From Micromonospora sp. PLK6-60 (GTDB taxonomy: Bacteria > Actinomycetota > Actinomycetes > Mycobacteriales > Micromonosporaceae): a DNA stretch of 64,000 nt. The notes under the pieces are model-generated. The model searched no databases. It had not been told where the DNA came from and saw nothing but the letters and a program-made list of their open reading frames with translations. Below, piece after piece: positions 32,378 to 42,328 of this stretch (its first letter is position 1; each line of letters opens with the position of its first letter). The position numbers and the translations under genes were made by a program. The stretch spans positions 124,001-188,000 of the forward strand of contig NZ_JAIOAA010000007.1 in NCBI RefSeq assembly GCF_019890675.1. The letters are read 5' to 3'.

Positions 32378-35300
32378 TCAGGCGGCGGCGGAGGTCCGCA
32401 CCAGGGTACGGATCTGCCGCAGCAGCACGGACAGGGCCGCGAGGTCCGCCCGGGACTCGTCGAACTCGCCCATCGCCCGCTGGGCACGGTGGATCGAGGT
32501 CGCGTTCGACTGCTCCCACTGCTGCACCCGCTCGTGCGGTGGCAGCGAGTCCGGGGTGGAGTCGAGCACCTCCGCGGTGAGCGCGGCCAGCGCGGCGTAC
32601 AGGTCGTAGCGCAGCGCCATCCGGGCCAGCGTCTGCCAGCGGTCCTCCCGCGGCAGCAGCGAGATCTTCGACAGCAGGCTGTCCACCCGGAACCGGTCGG
32701 ACAGCACGAAGTAGACCGGGGCCACCTCGCCGACCTCCCGCCGCCGGCTGGCCGCGGTCTCCACCACGTCCAGCAGGCCGAAGCTGTACATCAGCCGGGT
32801 CGCCTGCTCGGCCAGCTCGCGCGGCAGGCCCTCGCCGGTCCGCGCGTCCATGTGCGCGACGATCGCCTCCCGCTCGCTGCCGTAGAAGAGGTCCTCCAGC
32901 CCCGGCAGCAGCGTGGCGACACCGTCGCGCAGCCGGGCGATCTCCGCCGGCACGTCGATCGGCGAGCGCCGGTTGGTGACCAGCCAGCGCACCGCGCGGT
33001 CGAGCAGCCGCCGGGTGTCCAGGTAGACCGCGGTCTGCAACTCCGGCGAGACCTTGGTGTCCAGCGCCTCGACCGCGTCCCACAGCGCGCGCAGCCCGAA
33101 CACCTCACGGACCACCACGTACGCCCGGATCACGTCAGCCGCCGAGGCGGCCGTCTCCTCGACCACCCGGAAGACGAACGAGATGCCGCCGCGGTTGATC
33201 GCCTCGTTGACCAGCACCGTGGTGACGATGTCCCGGCGCAGCCGGTGCCGGGACATCCGGTCGGCGAAACGCTCCCGCATCGGGGTCGGGAAGTAGTTGA
33301 CCAGGACGTCGGTCGTCCACTCCTCGTCCGCGAGCCCCTCGGCCAGGATCTCCTTCTCCAGGACGATCTTGACGTACGCCAGCAGCACGGCGAACTCCGG
33401 CGCGCTGAGCCCGGACTCGGTGCGCACCGCCAGCTCCTCGTCCGGCGGGAGCCCCTCCAGCGCCCGGTCCAGCTGGCCGGCCCGCTCCAGCTCGCTGATC
33501 ATCCGCCGGTGCACCGGCAGCAGCGAGGCCGCCTGGGCCTGGGCCGTGTTGAGCGCCCGGGCCTGGTCGTAGTTGTCCTGCAACACCAGCTCGGCGACCT
33601 CGTCGGTCATCTGGGCGAGCAGCTCGTCCCGCTGCGGGACGGTCAGCGCGCCGTCGGCGACCGCCGTGTTCAGCAGGATCTTGATGTTCACCTCGTGGTC
33701 GGAGCAGTCCACCCCGGCCGCGTTGTCGATGAAGTCGGTGTAGATCCGGCCGCCGCCGGCGGCGTACTCGATCCGGCCGTGCTGGGTGAAGCCCAGGTTG
33801 CCGCCCTCGCCGACCACCCGGCAGCGCAGGCTCTTGCCGTCCACCCGGATGGCGTCGTTGGACTTGTCCCCGACCTCGGCGTTGGTCTGCGTCGACGCCT
33901 TGACGTAGGTGCCGATGCCGCCGTTCCAGAACAGGTCGACCGGGGCGGTCAGGATCGCCTTCATCAGCTCCTGCGGGCTGAGCTGGGTGACGTCGTCGTC
34001 CAGCCCGAGCACCGTGCGGACCTGCGGGGTGATCGGCACGGACTTGGCGGTACGCGGATGGATGCCGCCGCCCTCCGAGATCAGCTCCGGGTTGTAGTCC
34101 GCCCAGGACGACCGGGGCAGGTCGAACAGCCGCTTGCGCTCCTGGAACGAGGTGGCGGCGTCCGGATCCGGGTCCAGGAAGATGTGCCGGTGGTCGAAGG
34201 CGGCCACCAGCCGGATGTGCTTCGACAGCAGCATCCCGTTGCCGAACACGTCGCCGGACATGTCGCCGACGCCGGTCACCGTGAAGTCCTGGGTCTGGGT
34301 GTCGTGGCCCAGCTCCCGGAAGTGCCGCTTCACCGACTCCCAGGCGCCCCGGGCGGTGATGCCCATCTTCTTGTGGTCGTAGCCGGCCGAACCACCGGAG
34401 GCGAACGCGTCGCCCAGCCAGAAGTGGTGCGCCGCGGAGATCTCGTTGGCGATGTCGGAGAACGTCGCGGTGCCCTTGTCCGCCGCCACCACCAGGTACG
34501 GGTCGTCCGCGTCGTGCCGCACCACGTCGGCCGGCGGGACGATCTCGCCGCTGACGATGTTGTCGGTGACGTCCAGCAGGGCGGAGATGAACTCCTTGTA
34601 GCAGGTGACCGCCTCGTCCCGGTCCCCCGGCTTCTGCTTCAGCACGAAGCCGCCCTTGGCGCCCACCGGCACGATCACCGCGTTCTTCACCATCTGGGCC
34701 TTGACCAGGCCGAGCACCTCGGTGCGGAAGTCCTCCCGCCGGTCGGACCAGCGCAGCCCGCCGCGGGCCACCGGACCGAACCGCAGGTGCACGCCCTCGA
34801 ACCGGGGCGAGTACACGAAGATCTCGAACTTCGGCCGCGGCGCCGGCAGGTCCGGGATGGCCTGCGGGTCCAGCTTGAAGGCCACGTACGGCTTGGGCCG
34901 ACCGCCGACCGGCTTCTGGTAGAAGCTGGTGCGCAGGGTGGCCTGGATCAGGTTGAGGTACGCCCGCAGAATCCGGTCCTGGTCGAGGCTGGCCACCTCG
35001 TCCAGCGCCTCGCCGATGGCGGCGACCAGCTCGCCGCTGCGCTCCCGCCGCTCGTCCAGGGTGGCCGTGCCCGGGGCGAACCGGGCCTCGAAGAGCTCCA
35101 CCAGCAGCCGGGCGATCTGCGGGTACGCGATGAAGGTGGACTCCATGTAGTCCTGCGAGAAGACCGTGCCGGCCTGCCGCAGATACTTCGCGTACGCCCG
35201 CAGCACGACCACCTGCCGCCAGGTGAGGCCGCCGCGCAGCACCAGCTCGTTGAAGCCGTCCACCTCGGCCTCGCCCCGCCACGCCGCCGCGAAGGCGTTC

Positions 35301-37432
35301 TCCACGTGCGGGCGCACCTCGGCCAACTCCTGGTGCGCCTCGGGCAGGCGCAGGCCGAAGTCGTACAGGAAGATCCGGCCGTCGACCCGCTCGACCTCGT
35401 ACGGGTGCTCGTCGACCACCTTCACGCCGAGCGAGTGCAGCACCGGCAGCACCGCGGAGAGCATCATCGGCTCGCCGTACCGGTAGACCTTGAACCGGAC
35501 GTCCATGCTCTCGTCGACGTCCCGGCCGGGGCCGTTGACGCGCGGCGCGAGCTGCTTGCGGAACAGGTGCATCTCGAGCTGGCCGGGCTCCTCCAGCAGC
35601 TCCAGCTTGGCCAGGTCCTTCATCGCCTCGTACGGCGTGTGCCCGTCCTTGTAGCCCTCCGGGAAGGCGTCGGCGTACCGGGCGAACAGGTGTTTGGCCT
35701 GCTCGTCGCCGAGCTTGCGCTCCAGCACCAGCCGGTAGTCGTCGTCCCACAGCCGGGTGGCGTCGGCCAGCTCCTCGGCGAGCAGGTCGGCGTCGATGTC
35801 GCCGGGCGGGTTGGTCGGGTCGGTACGCACGATGAAGTGCACCCGGGCCAACATCGACTCGGTCACCCGGGTGGTGTAGTCCACCCCGACGCCGTTCAGC
35901 TCGCGGAGCAGGATGTCCTGCATGCGCAGCCGGTTCTGGGTGGTGAACCGGTCCCGCGGCAGATAGATCAGGCAGGAGATGAACCGCCCGTAGGCGTCCC
36001 GGCGCAGGAAGACCCGCAGCTGCCGGCGGCCGGCCATCCGCAGCACGCCGATCACCGCGTGGTACAGGTCGTCGGTCTTGATCTGGAACAGCTCGTCGCG
36101 CGGGTAGGTCTCCAGGATCTGGAGCAGGTCCTTGCCGGAGTGGCTGCGCTGGCTCAGGCCCGAGCGGTCGAGCACCTCGGCCACCTTGCGGCGGACCACC
36201 GGCAGCTCCCGGACGCTGGTCCGGTACGCGGCGGTGGAGAACAGGCCCAGGAAACGCCGCTCGCCGACCACCTCGCCCGCGTCGTTGAAGATCTTGAACC
36301 CGATGTAGTCGAGGTAGGCCGACCGGTGCACGGTGGCCCGCGAGTTCGCCTTGGTGATGATGAGCAGGCGCTTCTCGGTGACCTTCTCGTGCGCCTCCGG
36401 CGTCATGGAGTTCAGCGAGCGGGCCTCCGGGGAGTCCTGCCGCAGGATGCCCAGGCCGGTGCCGAGCACCGCCTCCAGCGCCTGCCCGCCCGACGTGGCG
36501 TCGACCAGCCGGTATTCCCGGTAGCCCAGGAAGGTGAAGTGGTCGTGGGCGAGCCACCGGAGCAGCTCCACCGAGTCGGTGATGTCCTTCTCCGGCACCG
36601 GCGGGCGGTTGTCCGAGGTGCGGGCGGCGGCCAGCTCGTCGGCGAGGGCCAGGGCGCGCTGGCGCATCTTCGGCCAGTCCTCCACCGCCTCCCGCACGTC
36701 GGTCAGCACCCGCTGCAACTCGCGGCGCAGCCGTTCCCGCTCCGCCGGGTCGCGGACCGGGTCGATCTCGATCCGCATCCAGCTCTCGACCAGGTCGCCG
36801 GCGATGGCGTCGTCCGGCTCGACGTCGGCGGAGACCTCGGTCAGCCGGCCCAACGGCTCGCGGCGCACCACCACCAGCGGGTGCACCAGCAGGTGCACGT
36901 CCAGGTGGTGGGTGTTGAGCAACGCCGTCACCGAGTCGACCAGGAACGGCATGTCGTCGGCGACTATCTCGACGACCGTGTGGTGCTGGTCGGCGTGCGG
37001 CTCGTGGATCCGCAGTTTCAGCTCGCCGGGCACCCGCTGCTGGGCCAACTCCCGGTGCGCCCGGGCGGCCGCGAGCATCTCCTCGGCGGTGAAGCCGATC
37101 AGCTCCTCGTCCGGCGCGAACCGCCAGAAGCGGCCGACCAGGGTGGCCGCGTCATGGTCGTCGCCGGCCAGCGCCACCGCCTGGGCCACCAGGCGCTCCG
37201 CGTTCGGCACCGGCTCGTCGAGCTCGGCGTCCTCCACGTCGTCGCCCAACGCCTCCGGCGGCAGACCCAGATCGTAGATGGTGTCGATACTCGAACCGGT
37301 CATCCCGGTCACTCCTGTGGCGAGGCGGCCGTAGCCGTCCCCGTCGGTCGCCGAATCGAAGCTGTCGTCGTCCCGGCCGGTGTCATCCTGCCGGAGGTCG
37401 GGTCCCGGTTTGATCGCCGGACGCCGGTCCAT
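32378..37432 (-). CDS. gdh: Large NAD-specific glutamate dehydrogenase (180-kDa class)
   Basis: About 1684 residues from ATG 37432, preceded by GGGGAGTG. This is the L_180/Bac_GDH family that oxidatively deaminates glutamate to 2-oxoglutarate and ammonia, usually catabolic and allosterically regulated. The long N-terminal regulatory part contains ACT-like segments ('HHTVVEIVADDMPFLVDSVTALLN' in part). The catalytic part contains 'RGGLRWSDRREDFRTEVLGLVKAQMVKNA' (pieces: GGLRWSDR, VKAQMVKNA), 'PVGAKGGF', 'GVGDMSGDVFGNGML' and 'NGGIGTYVK'. Length fits the family (about 1600-1700). The PBP gene is divergent; the 276-bp gap holds both promoters. Confidence 0.96.
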   Translation of the reverse strand: MDRRPAIKPGPDLRQDDTGRDDDSFDSATDGDGYGRLATGVTGMTGSSIDTIYDLGLPPEALGDDVEDAELDEPVPNAERLVAQAVALAGDDHDAATLVGRFWRFAPDEELIGFTAEEMLAAARAHRELAQQRVPGELKLRIHEPHADQHHTVVEIVADDMPFLVDSVTALLNTHHLDVHLLVHPLVVVRREPLGRLTEVSADVEPDDAIAGDLVESWMRIEIDPVRDPAERERLRRELQRVLTDVREAVEDWPKMRQRALALADELAAARTSDNRPPVPEKDITDSVELLRWLAHDHFTFLGYREYRLVDATSGGQALEAVLGTGLGILRQDSPEARSLNSMTPEAHEKVTEKRLLIITKANSRATVHRSAYLDYIGFKIFNDAGEVVGERRFLGLFSTAAYRTSVRELPVVRRKVAEVLDRSGLSQRSHSGKDLLQILETYPRDELFQIKTDDLYHAVIGVLRMAGRRQLRVFLRRDAYGRFISCLIYLPRDRFTTQNRLRMQDILLRELNGVGVDYTTRVTESMLARVHFIVRTDPTNPPGDIDADLLAEELADATRLWDDDYRLVLERKLGDEQAKHLFARYADAFPEGYKDGHTPYEAMKDLAKLELLEEPGQLEMHLFRKQLAPRVNGPGRDVDESMDVRFKVYRYGEPMMLSAVLPVLHSLGVKVVDEHPYEVERVDGRIFLYDFGLRLPEAHQELAEVRPHVENAFAAAWRGEAEVDGFNELVLRGGLTWRQVVVLRAYAKYLRQAGTVFSQDYMESTFIAYPQIARLLVELFEARFAPGTATLDERRERSGELVAAIGEALDEVASLDQDRILRAYLNLIQATLRTSFYQKPVGGRPKPYVAFKLDPQAIPDLPAPRPKFEIFVYSPRFEGVHLRFGPVARGGLRWSDRREDFRTEVLGLVKAQMVKNAVIVPVGAKGGFVLKQKPGDRDEAVTCYKEFISALLDVTDNIVSGEIVPPADVVRHDADDPYLVVAADKGTATFSDIANEISAAHHFWLGDAFASGGSAGYDHKKMGITARGAWESVKRHFRELGHDTQTQDFTVTGVGDMSGDVFGNGMLLSKHIRLVAAFDHRHIFLDPDPDAATSFQERKRLFDLPRSSWADYNPELISEGGGIHPRTAKSVPITPQVRTVLGLDDDVTQLSPQELMKAILTAPVDLFWNGGIGTYVKASTQTNAEVGDKSNDAIRVDGKSLRCRVVGEGGNLGFTQHGRIEYAAGGGRIYTDFIDNAAGVDCSDHEVNIKILLNTAVADGALTVPQRDELLAQMTDEVAELVLQDNYDQARALNTAQAQAASLLPVHRRMISELERAGQLDRALEGLPPDEELAVRTESGLSAPEFAVLLAYVKIVLEKEILAEGLADEEWTTDVLVNYFPTPMRERFADRMSRHRLRRDIVTTVLVNEAINRGGISFVFRVVEETAASAADVIRAYVVVREVFGLRALWDAVEALDTKVSPELQTAVYLDTRRLLDRAVRWLVTNRRSPIDVPAEIARLRDGVATLLPGLEDLFYGSEREAIVAHMDARTGEGLPRELAEQATRLMYSFGLLDVVETAASRRREVGEVAPVYFVLSDRFRVDSLLSKISLLPREDRWQTLARMALRYDLYAALAALTAEVLDSTPDSLPPHERVQQWEQSNATSIHRAQRAMGEFDESRADLAALSVLLRQIRTLVRTSAAA

Positions 37433-37708
37433 CGGTGCCACTCCCCTCGACCCACCGCGTTGTGGGTCACTCTGCCGCCCAAGCCTAGGCCCGCCGCCCT
37501 GTGCGTGCGTCGGCGGACCTCCGACCGGACGTCCGGTCCGGGACTTCGTCCTTTCACCCGTTGCGGGTACGAGGTTGGCCGCTCGCGGATTACCCCGCGC
37601 GGCGATGTTCATCACATGACGCGACCACCTTGTCGCGCAGCGGGCGGGCGATGCGAACAGGCCGGACGTACTACCGTGCAGGGCAGCCAGAGACCGGAGG
37701 AAAGCTTC
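37433..37708. promoter_or_regulatory. Divergent promoter gap, gdh / penicillin-binding protein
   Basis: 276 bp separating two oppositely directed genes. An A/T-rich segment GATGTTCATCACATGACG lies at about 37604-37621. No gene or clear operator seen. Confidence 0.35.
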
Positions 37709-39676
37709 ATGCCCGTGTCGTACCCCGACCGCCGCCGTTCACCCGTTCGGGCGTTCCTGGCCCCGCTGACCGCTGTCGTGCTGGCCGCCGGCGCGCTGAC
37801 CGGGTGCTCCGGCGGGGACGGCCCGGAGGGCAGCGTGGACGCGTTCCTGGCCGGCTGGCGCTCGGGCGACCTGAACGCCGTGGGCTTCGTCGACCCGACC
37901 GGGGCCAAGGTGCCGGCGAGCGAGGTCAGCAAGGTGATCAAGGAACTCTCCGGGGAGCTGGCCGGCACCCCGCCGACGCTGCGCCGCGCCGGCGACCCGA
38001 CGATCACCAAGGACATCGCCACCGCCGGCTACCGGGTCGAGTGGGCGCTCCCGCAGGGGGCGAAGTGGGCGTACGACCGGCAGCTGAGCCTGCGCCGGGG
38101 CGGTGACGACAAGTGGCAGGTGATCTGGGAGCCGGCCCTGGTGCACGAGCAGCTCGAGGCCGGCGAGCGGTTGACGGTGGCGCGCAACGGTGCCACCCGC
38201 GGCAGCATCCTGGACGCCGCCGGGCAGCCGATCGTGGCGCCCCGCAAGGTGATCGACGTCAGCGTCCAGCCCAACCAGGTCACCGACGTACCCGGCACCA
38301 TCGCGAAGCTGGACGCCGCCTTCAAGGCCGTCCGGCCGCCGATCACGCCGCCGGTCGACCTCACCGACCTGCCGAAGCGCCTCGCCTCGGCGAAGCCCAC
38401 CGCGCTGGTCGGCGTGGTGACCCTGCGGGACGAGGCGTACCAGCAGATCAAGTCCAGGATCTACGACCTGCCGGGGGTGAAGTTCCCGTCCGGCGAGCGC
38501 CAGTTGGCGCCCACCCGGGAGTTCGCCCGCGCCCTGCTCGGCTCCGTCGACGAGGCGACCGCCGACGACCTGAAGGCCCACCCGGACCGCTACCGGCAGG
38601 GTGACCTGGTCGGCCACGGCGGCCTCCAGGGCCGCTACGACGAGCGGCTGGGCGGCACCGCCGGGCTCACCGTGAGCGTCACCCGGACCCGCCCCGACGG
38701 CCAGCCGGAGCCCGCCGGGAAGACCCTGTTCACCGTCGAGCCGAAGCCCGGCGAGCCGGTGAAGACCACGTTGGACGTGGCCACCCAGAACGCCGCGGAC
38801 ACCGCCTTGCGCGGGGAGAAGCGGCGGTCCGCGCTGGTGGCGACGCGGATCAGTGACGGCGCCGTCCTCGCCGTGGCCAACGGCCCGGGGCCGGCCGGGC
38901 AGAACCTCGCCTTCACCGCCCAGGTGCCGCCCGGGTCCACGTTCAAGATGGTCAGCACGCTGGGCCTGCTCGACCGGGGTGCGGTGACCCTGGACGGCAA
39001 GGTGAACTGCCCGAAGACCTACCCCGTCGAGGGGCGCTCGTTCAAGAACTCGGACAACTTCGAGCTCGGCTCGGTGCCGTTCCGCACCGACTTCGCCAAG
39101 TCCTGCAACACCGCGTTCGCCTTCCTGGCCCCGAAACTGGGCGCCGACGGGCTCGCCACCACCGGCCGCCAGCTGGGCCTGGAGGGCGACTGGGACCTCG
39201 GCGTCGACGCCTTCACCGGCAAGGTCTCCACCGGCGGTTCGGCCGCCGAGCGGGCCGCCGCGGCGTTCGGTCAGGGCACCACGGTGGTGAGTCCGCTGGC
39301 CATGGCCGGCGCCACCGCCGCCGTGGCGCGCGGCCACTGGGAGCAGCCGAAGGTGGTGCTGGACCCGGCCCCGGCGAAGACCGCCGAGCCGGGCCCGGAG
39401 CTCAAGGCGTCCTCGCTCGGCCCGCTGCGCACGATGATGCGCGAGGTGGTCACCGCCGGCACCGCCAAGGCGCTCGCGGACGTGCCCGGCGGCCCGGTGC
39501 ACGGCAAGACCGGCACCGCCGAGTACGACAACGACCCGAAGCACCTGCACTCCTGGTTCGTCGGCTGGCAGGGCGACGTCGCGTTCGCCGTCTTCGTCGA
39601 GCAGGGCGGGTCGAGTGCGGCGAGCGCGGTCCCGGCCGCCGAGCGCTTCCTCCGCGCCCTCTCCGCCGCCCGCTGA
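37709..39676 (+). CDS. Penicillin-binding protein (class B-like transpeptidase) with NTF2-like N-terminus
   Basis: About 655 residues; ATG is preceded by GGAGGAAA. A signal segment ending in a lipobox-like 'LAAGALTGCSGG' suggests a lipoprotein. An MecA-type NTF2-like domain ('SVDAFLAGWRSGDLNAVGFVD') and a dimerization domain precede the transpeptidase domain. Active-site motifs are complete: STFK (in PPGSTFKMVS), SCN (in AKSCNTAF) and KTG (in VHGKTGTAE). It cross-links peptidoglycan outside the membrane. The MecA-like domain order is common to actinobacterial low-affinity PBPs, so a contribution to beta-lactam tolerance is possible but not shown. Confidence 0.94.
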   Translation: MPVSYPDRRRSPVRAFLAPLTAVVLAAGALTGCSGGDGPEGSVDAFLAGWRSGDLNAVGFVDPTGAKVPASEVSKVIKELSGELAGTPPTLRRAGDPTITKDIATAGYRVEWALPQGAKWAYDRQLSLRRGGDDKWQVIWEPALVHEQLEAGERLTVARNGATRGSILDAAGQPIVAPRKVIDVSVQPNQVTDVPGTIAKLDAAFKAVRPPITPPVDLTDLPKRLASAKPTALVGVVTLRDEAYQQIKSRIYDLPGVKFPSGERQLAPTREFARALLGSVDEATADDLKAHPDRYRQGDLVGHGGLQGRYDERLGGTAGLTVSVTRTRPDGQPEPAGKTLFTVEPKPGEPVKTTLDVATQNAADTALRGEKRRSALVATRISDGAVLAVANGPGPAGQNLAFTAQVPPGSTFKMVSTLGLLDRGAVTLDGKVNCPKTYPVEGRSFKNSDNFELGSVPFRTDFAKSCNTAFAFLAPKLGADGLATTGRQLGLEGDWDLGVDAFTGKVSTGGSAAERAAAAFGQGTTVVSPLAMAGATAAVARGHWEQPKVVLDPAPAKTAEPGPELKASSLGPLRTMMREVVTAGTAKALADVPGGPVHGKTGTAEYDNDPKHLHSWFVGWQGDVAFAVFVEQGGSSAASAVPAAERFLRALSAAR

Positions 39677-40057
39677 CCCACCCCACCCACCAGACCACCC
39701 GACCACCCGGCCACCGACGCCGGCCGCCGGCCGCCCGACCACCGACGCCGGCGGCCGGCGCGCGCCAAGATCACGCCAACTTGCGGCGAGATGGCCCTTC
39801 CGAGCGTCAGGACGCCCCAACTTGCGGCAGGTGGGCCAGTCCCGCCCGGACGACAGCCCGACATGCGGCGGGTTGCGCCAGGCCCGCCCCGGACGACAGC
39901 CCGACATAGCGTCAGGACGCCCCGACTTGCGGCAGGTGGGCCAGTCCCGCCCGGACGACAGCCCGACATGCGGCAAGTGACGCCAGTCCCGCCCCGGACG
40001 ACGGCCCGACATGCGGCGGGTCGCGGCAGTTCCGCCCCGGACGGCCCGACAGGCGGC
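39677..40057. other. 381-bp convergent intergenic region with a 43-bp repeat array
   Basis: Lies between the convergent PBP and arginase-family genes. The first 100 bases are C/A-rich with ACCGACGCCGGCCGCCGGCC-like words. The rest is the repeat array annotated at 39804-40056. No coding signal is convincing. Confidence 0.6.
39804..40056. repeat. Tandem repeats, 43-bp sub-unit and 105-bp higher-order unit
   Basis: The word GGACGACAGCCCGACATGCGG, or a close variant, starts at 39848, 39891, 39953, 39996 and 40039, with spacings of 43, 62, 43 and 43. A larger unit starting GCGTCAGGACGCCCC occurs at 39804 and 39909 (period 105). The period is not a multiple of three in the 43-bp unit, so it is not a coding repeat. 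Confidence 0.85.
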
Positions 40058-41260
40058 TCAGCCGGAGCTGGCGGCGTCCGATCCGTCCTGCGGTTCGGGC
40101 GCGCGGCGTAGCAGCCCTGGACCGACCGAGGCCGGTGGGCCGACCGGCTCGACAGCGAGCGCAGGCACCGAGGTCGTGAAGGCCGGCCGAGCCGGGACCT
40201 CCACCGCCGGCACCGCGTCGCGCGGGGAGGAGATGTCGACGGGGTCCGACTCGGCCCTCTCCGCGGGCACGTCGCCGACGGGAGACCGACGAGCCGCGGC
40301 CCGCTGCGGTGGCGGGGCCGAGGGCAGCAACCGTGGCGGCACCGCCTCCGGGGCACCGACCGGGGCCAACCCGGCCGCCACGGTGTTGACGATCTCGGCG
40401 GCGTACGACCCGTCGGGGTCGTAGTCGGGGTCGAAGACGGTCAGCTCGACGCCGAGGCAGTGCGGGGTGTCCACCAGCCCGGCGAGCAGGATCTCCAGCT
40501 CGGCGAAGGCGATCCCGCCGGGGTCCGGCGCGTCCACGGCGGGCATCACCGCCGGGTCGAGCACGTCCACGTCGATGTGCACCCAGTAGCCGGCGCAGTC
40601 GGCGAGCTGCTCGTGCGCCCACTGGGCGGTCCGGGCCGCCCCCTCGGCCCGCAGCGCCGGCACCGGCCGGGTGGTGATGCCGGCGGCCTGGAGGTCGAGC
40701 CGGTATTCGTCCTGGGCCCGGATGCCGAGGACCACCACGTCGATGTCCCGGAAGTAGGGCCGACGCCCCTCGATGGCGGCCAGGTCGGCCTGTCCCCGCC
40801 CGGTCACCAGGGCGAGGTCCTCCCCCGCCGCCGCGCCCACGTACGAGGCGTTGCCGGGGTGCCGGAAGTCGGAGTGGCCGTCGACGAAGACCAGGCCGAT
40901 CCGGCCGCCGACCGCCTCGCCGAGCCGGTGCATGGCCAGCGCCGAGCCGAGCAGCACCGAGCAGTCCCCGCCGAGCACCAGCGGGAACTCACCCCGGTCG
41001 ATGATCTCGCCGATCCGGTCGGCCAGCAGGGTGGAGTATCCGGAGATCTCCGGCGCGTGGCAGACGCCGTCGCCCGGGCGCCAGTCCCCCGGGTCGTACC
41101 GGGGTGGAGTGAGGCAGCCGGCGTCGCGGGCCCGCAGCCGGGCCAGCAGGCCGTGGTCGCGCAGCGCGCCCGGGGCCTTGGCGCAGCCCGGCACCGAGCT
41201 GGGCGTGGGTGGGCGCAACCCCAGGTTGGTCGGCGCGTCGAGGACGGCGATCCGGCGCAT
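40058..41260 (-). CDS. Arginase/agmatinase-family ureohydrolase, GGDCS variant
   Basis: About 400 residues (ATG 41260 fits the GGGAG ribosome site better than the adjacent ATG 41263). The fold is clear: 'PLVLGGDCSVLLGS', 'LVFVDGHSDFRHPGN' and 'WVHIDVDVLDPAVMPAVDAPDPGG'. The first metal-binding motif is GGDCS instead of GGDHS, with Cys replacing the usual His ligand, as reported for the hydroxyarginine hydrolase DcsB of cycloserine biosynthesis. No cycloserine genes are nearby. The C-terminal 100 residues are a Pro/Ala-rich extension not needed for the fold. Substrate uncertain. Confidence 0.85.
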   Translation of the reverse strand: MRRIAVLDAPTNLGLRPPTPSSVPGCAKAPGALRDHGLLARLRARDAGCLTPPRYDPGDWRPGDGVCHAPEISGYSTLLADRIGEIIDRGEFPLVLGGDCSVLLGSALAMHRLGEAVGGRIGLVFVDGHSDFRHPGNASYVGAAAGEDLALVTGRGQADLAAIEGRRPYFRDIDVVVLGIRAQDEYRLDLQAAGITTRPVPALRAEGAARTAQWAHEQLADCAGYWVHIDVDVLDPAVMPAVDAPDPGGIAFAELEILLAGLVDTPHCLGVELTVFDPDYDPDGSYAAEIVNTVAAGLAPVGAPEAVPPRLLPSAPPPQRAAARRSPVGDVPAERAESDPVDISSPRDAVPAVEVPARPAFTTSVPALAVEPVGPPASVGPGLLRRAPEPQDGSDAASSG

Positions 41261-41286
41261 CATGGGCTCCCGTCCTCGGTGGTCGG

Positions 41287-41312
41287 GCGGGCCGGCCGGA
41301 ACGCCGGCCCGC
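41287..41312. terminator. Hairpin after the thioredoxin-TPR gene
   Basis: A 10-bp perfect stem (41287-41296 with 41303-41312, GCGGGCCGGC) with a 6-base loop, between the stop of the minus-strand thioredoxin gene (41330) and the arginase-family start (41260). Partial terminator or attenuator. Confidence 0.55.
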
Positions 41313-41329
41313 GCTGGCGTGTGACGAAC

Positions 41330-42247
41330 TCAGAACAGGGCGCTGGCCAGTGCCCGGCGGGCGGAGGCGACCGCCGGATCGTCCGGGCCGGCGACGCTGA
41401 ACAGCGAGACCAGGTGCTGGCGTACCCGCTCCCGGTCGTCGCCGGCGCTCCGCCGGACCAGGCCGACCAGCCGCGCGTACGCCTGCTCGGCCAGGCCGCT
41501 GAGCACCTCGACGTCCGCGGCGAGCAGCTGGGCGTCGACGTCGTCGGGGGCGTCGGCGGCCGCGGCGAGCGCGGCCCGCGGGTCGGTGGCACCGACCCGG
41601 CGGGCGAGCCCGACCTGGGCCAGGCCGGCCTCCGCCGCGGCGTCCGCGGGCGACTCGGCGAGGATCTTCCGGTACGCCGCCTCGGCGGCGTCCAGGTCGC
41701 CGGTCATCAGGGCGTCGTCGGCCTCGTCCAGCCGGGGGTCCTCGGGCTGGGCAACGGCGACGCCACCGGCCTTGAGCACGGCGGAGATCCACTGGCGGAG
41801 CTGGGCCTCGGGCACCACCCCGGAGAAGGCGTCGATCGGCTGGCCGCCGACCACCGCGTATACCATCGGGATGCCCTGGACCCGGAACATCTGCGCGATG
41901 CGCGGGTTGGCGTCCACGTCGATCTTGGCGAGCACCCAGGCGCCGCCGCCCTCGGCGGCCAGCCGCTCCAGCACCGGGGAGAGCTGCTTGCACGGCTCGC
42001 ACCACTCGGCCCAGAAGTCCACGATCACCGGGGTCTCGAGCGACCGTTCGAGCACCTCCGCCTGGAAGGTCGCCTCGGTCACGTCGATGACGGTGCCGCC
42101 GCCGGCCGGGGCGCCCGGCAGGCCGGTGGGCGGGCCGGACTGGGCCGGTGTGGCGGGACGGGCCGGAGTGGGGGCGGGGGTGCGCAGCGCGCTGAGGTCG
42201 ACCGCGCCGCGGGTGAAGATCGACGAGGTGATCCGTGGGTCGCTCAT
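41330..42247 (-). CDS. Thioredoxin-domain protein with TPR tail (CnoX/YbbN-like)
   Basis: A 305-residue cytoplasmic protein. A Pro/Ala-rich N-terminus (about 50 residues) precedes a thioredoxin domain with '[24 protein letters not shown]'; the active site is C-E-P-C, followed by the cis-Pro '[11 protein letters not shown]'. The C-terminal 140 residues are TPR-like helices ('[24 protein letters not shown]'). CnoX proteins combine holdase and redox activity and pass clients to GroEL and DnaK (known in E. coli). No strong ribosome site. Located just upstream of the arginase-family gene on the same strand. Confidence 0.92.
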   Translation of the reverse strand: MSDPRITSSIFTRGAVDLSALRTPAPTPARPATPAQSGPPTGLPGAPAGGGTVIDVTEATFQAEVLERSLETPVIVDFWAEWCEPCKQLSPVLERLAAEGGGAWVLAKIDVDANPRIAQMFRVQGIPMVYAVVGGQPIDAFSGVVPEAQLRQWISAVLKAGGVAVAQPEDPRLDEADDALMTGDLDAAEAAYRKILAESPADAAAEAGLAQVGLARRVGATDPRAALAAAADAPDDVDAQLLAADVEVLSGLAEQAYARLVGLVRRSAGDDRERVRQHLVSLFSVAGPDDPAVASARRALASALF

Positions 42248-42328
42248 GGTTACCTAGTCTCGCACGCGCGACGCGGAACTCAGATCATCCACGACGCCAC
42301 CAGTTGCGCCTGTCACGCCTGGTCGGGA

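Noticed and set aside
32489..39676. A 2395-codon open frame running antisense through the glutamate dehydrogenase gene
   Set aside because: It is a GC-bias shadow. Only its last part (37709 onward) has a start, a ribosome site and recognisable PBP motifs; the upstream part is low-complexity and antisense to a gene with full family motifs.
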